DNA of 8,605 nt from an uncultured Maribacter sp. (GTDB lineage: Bacteria > Bacteroidota > Bacteroidia > Flavobacteriales > Flavobacteriaceae). The stretch lies in assembly GCA_905479535.1 (NCBI GenBank), contig CAJQMW010000487.1, forward strand, positions 1 through 8,605, in the 5' to 3' direction. Position numbers and translations under genes: made by a program. Below are positions 5,631 to 8,605 of this stretch, piece after piece. The notes under the pieces are model-generated. The model was given only the letters and a program-made list of their open reading frames with translations. It had not been told where the DNA came from and made no database searches. Numbering within the stretch: position 1 is the stretch's first letter; the number at the start of each line of letters is the position of its first letter.

Positions 5631-8039
5631 CTATTCAGAACGCAACCGGTCTCTTTCTATTTTATCTATGTCCCTTTGATTGTCCTCCAGTCTAAAGTTC
5701 CCAAAGTTATAGGTGAATCCGAAACGCACATATTGCGTTTCGGGAACGGCGAGATAATTATTGTCCTGATTTAAATACTTGGAGGTGACCCTGCTATTGG
5801 CCTTACCCAATATGTCGTTCGCCACTAGGCTCACAAGGGCCCTTCCGTTCCAAAAAGACTTTCGCAAGCCCAGGGTAAGGTTCGTGGTCTCATCTAAAAT
5901 ATAAGATCCTTGTAGAAATCCGGACAAATAGGTAAGCCCCAATTCCCCTTTAAACGTCCCGTCCTTGGAGAGGGTTAAATAATTGGTGACATCCACGTAA
6001 AATCCCTGAATCTCATTGACAGCGGAAAAGGCATTGCTCTCCAAGGCCAAAAAAGTTTCATCTTCATGGAAAATGGAAATGTAGCTATATAAATACCAAT
6101 TGTTCGAAATAGATTTTCCGTAGTTGAAATCGAACCCGTAAGAGGTGCTTTCCAATACATTTTGGGTAACATCCCTTAAAACCAGATTTTCGTTGTCTTG
6201 AAAAGAGAGTGTGGAAATATATTGGCCATTATCACGATAATAGAAATCAAAGAAGAACTCTTGTTTCAGGGTATAGTTTAAATTGAAATTATTACTGAAG
6301 CTTGGAAGTAAATTAGGGTTGCCCTCATAAAAAATATTTTCATTTATGAACGTTCTAAACGGGTTTAAGTCCTCATATCTAGGCCGCGTTAGTTTTCTTG
6401 AATAGTCAAAAGCTAGACTATGGTTTTCGTTAATGTTGTGCAATAGGTATAACGAAGGGAACAATTCAAAATATTCCAGCTTATTGATGGTGGAAAGTGC
6501 TAGGGAAGTTCCCGAACTTTGCGTATGTTCTGTGCGTAGTCCAGTTTTTAGACTCCACTTTTCCCAATCCTTGGAAAGACTCAAGTAGCCCGCATATACA
6601 TATTCATCGTATAGAAAATTATCGGATAGGTTGGGGTCTATGATTCTTCCGTTATTGGTGTCAAAATAATCCAGCTTACTTTTAGAATTAATAAAAGAAC
6701 CCTTTAGGCCCGCTTCTACACTTACGGTTCCCAATAGATTGGTATAGTCCATTTGCGCCGTCATGATTTCTATATCCTGATTGGCGTCCGTAAAAAAATT
6801 GAAATCCCTGATGAAGGTCCCGTCCGGCTGAAAATAAGTTGAGCTTGCATCCTGGGTCCGATTTAAATCAAAGTGGGTATAATGACCATTTAGGGTTAGG
6901 CCTCCATTTTCTTTGAACCGATGCTTAAAAGTAAGGTCTCCAGAAATATTATTCTTGGCTTCATCCAAAAAGCTGGATGTAATAAAAGTTGAGTCCAATA
7001 CTTCGGTGGCGTTACGGATTTGGGTGTTTTGAAAATTATTATAGGTCCTATCCGGGGATAGTTGCGCATTGGAGGTGAAATTAAGTTCGTTCCTCTCATT
7101 AAATTCATAATCCATGACAAGGCCCGCATTGTGGGTTCTGAATCGGTTCGTTTTGTCAAAATCGGTATTCCATCGCGAAAAAACACCGGTGTCATTTATA
7201 AAATTGGTTTCACTTTCAACATCCTTAAAATCCTTTCTAGGTGCATAAGAATAGCTTGCATTTAGGTTTAATTTATCGGTTTTGTAAAAATGTGACGTGC
7301 CAAAGCTGTATTTGGGAAATATGGCCTGTGTGTAATTAGTGGTAACATTGCCTTTGTATCCCAAGGAAATATTGTTGTTGGTAACGATATTAAGTACCGC
7401 CCCCCCCTCTGCATCATAATTGGAGGGGGGGTTGGGGATCACCTCCACGGACTTTATGTTCGCTCCTTGATAGTTTTCCAATAAACTGCGAATCTCCTCC
7501 GCCGATAATTGGACCTTACGGTCGTTGATGTAAACCACCGCGGCTTGATTGCGTATTTGTAGTTCGTCCTGCATGGTAATGACTCCGGGCGTCTGTTTTA
7601 GGATTTCCCAAGAGCTGCTCTGTGACAGCACCGTGTTCTCCACATTAAAGACCAGCCGATCCACTTTTCGTTCTACCTGGGGCCTGTTGGCGGTGACGAT
7701 TACTTCGTTAAGTTCCTCTGCCTTTTGTTCAATGATGAGTGCTCCTATTTTGGTGTCCTTGGCGATATCGATGGCCAAACTGGCCGAAGTCCTGCCAATG
7801 TAGCTTGCCCTAAGAAAATAGAGGTTGGGAGTAATATCCTGTATGGTGAACATACCCTGTTCATCGGCGGAGGTTCCCTTTACCAAGGTAGAATCCGTAG
7901 TCCGCAATAAAAAAACGGATGCAAAAGGAATTACCTCGTTCCTTTCATCCCGGACTTCTCCAGAAAGTTCAAAGGTTTGTCCGGATACCGGTTGGAAAAA
8001 TCCTAAAACGACGATCAGGAAAAGTAGTGGCGGTTTCAC
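5631..8039 (-). CDS. TonB-dependent-receptor-like outer-membrane beta-barrel protein (upstream paralogue)
   Basis: This 802-residue paralogue of the neighbouring receptor has the same plan. The signal peptide is cut after VSG (mature Q21), a carboxypeptidase-regulatory-like domain spans ~22-107 (LSGEVRDERNEVIPFASV), and LNEVIVTANRP (110-120) resembles a TonB box. The plug (~121-222) contains KVDRLVFNVENT, LKQTPGV and NPPSNYDAEGG, and the OMP_b-brl_3 barrel carries RPRYEDLNPF and EGNPNL at about 550-575. The last strand ends near F779, followed by a charged tail (RDIDKIERDRLRSE). The start must be GTG at 8037-8039: the frame is closed by TAA at 8073-8075 upstream, with no ATG between. An out-of-frame ATG lies five bases upstream and reads ATG-AAG-TGA across the GTG. 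C and G runs within the plug form an inverted repeat (7401-7431). It is divergent from lepA. Substrate unknown; no SusD or other partner is adjacent. Plug-like signalling or peptide or metal uptake are all possible. Confidence 0.92.
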   Translation of the reverse strand: MKPPLLFLIVVLGFFQPVSGQTFELSGEVRDERNEVIPFASVFLLRTTDSTLVKGTSADEQGMFTIQDITPNLYFLRASYIGRTSASLAIDIAKDTKIGALIIEQKAEELNEVIVTANRPQVERKVDRLVFNVENTVLSQSSSWEILKQTPGVITMQDELQIRNQAAVVYINDRKVQLSAEEIRSLLENYQGANIKSVEVIPNPPSNYDAEGGAVLNIVTNNNISLGYKGNVTTNYTQAIFPKYSFGTSHFYKTDKLNLNASYSYAPRKDFKDVESETNFINDTGVFSRWNTDFDKTNRFRTHNAGLVMDYEFNERNELNFTSNAQLSPDRTYNNFQNTQIRNATEVLDSTFITSSFLDEAKNNISGDLTFKHRFKENGGLTLNGHYTHFDLNRTQDASSTYFQPDGTFIRDFNFFTDANQDIEIMTAQMDYTNLLGTVSVEAGLKGSFINSKSKLDYFDTNNGRIIDPNLSDNFLYDEYVYAGYLSLSKDWEKWSLKTGLRTEHTQSSGTSLALSTINKLEYFELFPSLYLLHNINENHSLAFDYSRKLTRPRYEDLNPFRTFINENIFYEGNPNLLPSFSNNFNLNYTLKQEFFFDFYYRDNGQYISTLSFQDNENLVLRDVTQNVLESTSYGFDFNYGKSISNNWYLYSYISIFHEDETFLALESNAFSAVNEIQGFYVDVTNYLTLSKDGTFKGELGLTYLSGFLQGSYILDETTNLTLGLRKSFWNGRALVSLVANDILGKANSRVTSKYLNQDNNYLAVPETQYVRFGFTYNFGNFRLEDNQRDIDKIERDRLRSE
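7401..7431. repeat. Homopolymer inverted repeat inside the plug region of the upstream receptor
   Basis: CCCCCCCTC (7401-7409) and GAGGGGGGG (7423-7431) are a perfect 9-bp inverted repeat with a 13-base loop; the C run extends one base left to 7400 (C8). On the coding strand the runs encode Pro-Pro of NPPS (203-206) and Gly-Gly of EGGA (211-214). The other receptor encodes the matching segment (NPPAKYSAEGG) with mixed codons and no such runs. Tracts of seven and eight identical bases are prone to slippage. Confidence 0.75.
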
Positions 8040-8059
8040 TTCATAGTTGGGTTGAACAT

Positions 8060-8067
8060 CAAATCTA
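8060..8067 (-). promoter_or_regulatory. Putative -7 box for the upstream receptor
   Basis: The minus strand reads TAGATTTG, an exact TAnnTTTG match, with its near edge 20 bases before the GTG start, giving a leader of roughly 12-15 bases. No -33 TTTG is found at the usual distance; that place is taken by the inverted repeat at 8079-8100. Confidence 0.45.
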
Positions 8068-8078
8068 ACAAATTAATG

Positions 8079-8100
8079 CGGCTTTTCTTATAAAAAGCTG
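8079..8100. promoter_or_regulatory. Inverted repeat at the expected -33 region of the upstream receptor promoter
   Basis: GCTTTT (8081-8086) pairs with AAAAGC (8093-8098) around CTTATA, extended by a G-T wobble and one C-G pair to 8079/8100. It covers the -33 region of the minus-strand promoter, so it could be a regulator site. It is short and AT-rich, so chance is a real alternative. Confidence 0.25.
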
Positions 8101-8180
8101 TAATCCGTTTGTGAGACTTTTAATATGGTATTCCGTTCTATTTTGGATGAATCGGCTTAAGATAGCGCTGGAAATTAGAT

Positions 8181-8188
8181 TATATTTG
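8181..8188 (+). promoter_or_regulatory. Putative -7 box for lepA
   Basis: TATATTTG is an exact match to the Bacteroidota -7 consensus TAnnTTTG. Transcription would begin near 8195, leaving a leader of about 58 bases before the preferred lepA start at 8253. No good -33 TTTG is seen at 17-21 bases upstream; the nearest TTTG (8142-8145) is too far away. Confidence 0.45.
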
Positions 8189-8252
8189 CAATTGCTTTAG
8201 GTAAGGCTTGAAAAAACCGATGCTAAAAGCTATTTTATTTGCCCTTATTGCT

Positions 8253-8605
8253 ATGAAGAATATTCGAAATTTTTGCATTATTGCCCATATAGACCATGGT
8301 AAAAGTACCTTGGCGGATCGCCTTTTGGACTTCACCGGTTCGGTAACCGATAGAGAGAAAAAAGAGCAGCTATTGGATAATATGGACTTGGAACGTGAAC
8401 GTGGCATCACGATTAAAAGTCACGCCATCCAAATGGACTATACCTATAAGGGCGAAAAGTATATCCTTAACTTAATCGATACCCCGGGACACGTGGATTT
8501 CTCCTATGAGGTTTCCCGTTCCATTGCGGCCTGCGAGGGTGCGCTTTTGGTGGTAGATGCCGCACAAAGTATACAGGCCCAGACCATTTCCAATCTGTAT
8601 TTGGC
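8253..8605 (+). CDS. lepA: Elongation factor 4 (LepA), 5' part only
   Basis: The window holds the first 117 residues of the ribosome-associated translational GTPase LepA/EF4 (full length near 600), which acts on elongating or assembling ribosomes in the cytoplasm. The GTPase motifs are clear: P-loop AHIDHGKST (11-19), switch I region RERGIT (48-53, T53 conserved), and DTPGH (76-80) for G3. The order and the flanking MDLERERGITIKSHAIQM are typical of LepA rather than EF-G or TypA. The window ends before the G4 NKxD motif. I chose ATG 8253 because LepA proteins usually begin MKNIRNFCIIAHIDHGKST. An in-frame ATG at 8220 would add MLKAILFALIA, a hydrophobic stretch unlike the family start; an upstream TAA at 8202-8204 closes the frame. 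No strong Shine-Dalgarno site precedes either start. Confidence 0.95.
   Translation, partial: MKNIRNFCIIAHIDHGKSTLADRLLDFTGSVTDREKKEQLLDNMDLERERGITIKSHAIQMDYTYKGEKYILNLIDTPGHVDFSYEVSRSIAACEGALLVVDAAQSIQAQTISNLYL

Noticed and set aside
8180..8410. 76-residue minus-strand frame opposite lepA
   Set aside because: It is antisense to the strongly conserved LepA GTP-binding motifs and has no independent support.

Overview
The window looks like chromosomal DNA from a marine-type Flavobacteriaceae bacterium (Bacteroidota). The evidence is: ~800-residue outer-membrane receptors of the carboxypeptidase-regulatory-domain / plug / OMP_b-brl_3 type, two short lipoprotein signals, promoter-like TAnnTTTG boxes (the Bacteroidota -7 element), mostly absent Shine-Dalgarno sites, and moderate AT richness. 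Genus cannot be assigned from sequence alone.

Layout. Positions 1-661 hold no intact gene. They contain a small GIY-YIG nuclease gene broken by an in-frame TAG, bracketed by three copies of a structured repeat: one cut by the left window edge, one half-copy, and one complete 110-bp palindromic element. Next, a minus-strand lipoprotein M28 aminopeptidase with a C-terminal PDZ domain (662-1882) is transcribed divergently from a plus-strand lipoprotein TolB-like PD40 propeller (2011-3119). The propeller gene carries a one-base frameshift near 2255. It converges, with an 8-bp gap, on two tandem minus-strand paralogues encoding TonB-dependent-receptor-like outer-membrane proteins (3128-5533 and 5631-8039). 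Finally, lepA (elongation factor 4) starts on the plus strand and runs off the right edge.

How the genes may fit together. The M28 peptidase and the propeller share a 128-bp divergent promoter region and are both predicted lipoproteins, so they may act in the same envelope peptide-handling process (inference). The two receptors arose by duplication: domain order and a stretch of leader including the -7 box and start region are shared. There is no SusD partner, so the substrate is unknown. The lepA gene is housekeeping and unrelated.

Most noteworthy are: (i) the repeat / GIY-YIG arrangement at the left, which resembles a REPIN with a resident nuclease in place of the usual REP-associated transposase; (ii) the frameshifted propeller gene; (iii) a 9-bp perfect inverted repeat made of C and G homopolymer tracts inside the plug region of the upstream receptor; and (iv) the GTG start of that receptor, overlapped by a tiny ATG-AAG-TGA reading frame. 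Items i, iii and iv are hypotheses that need comparison with related genomes.
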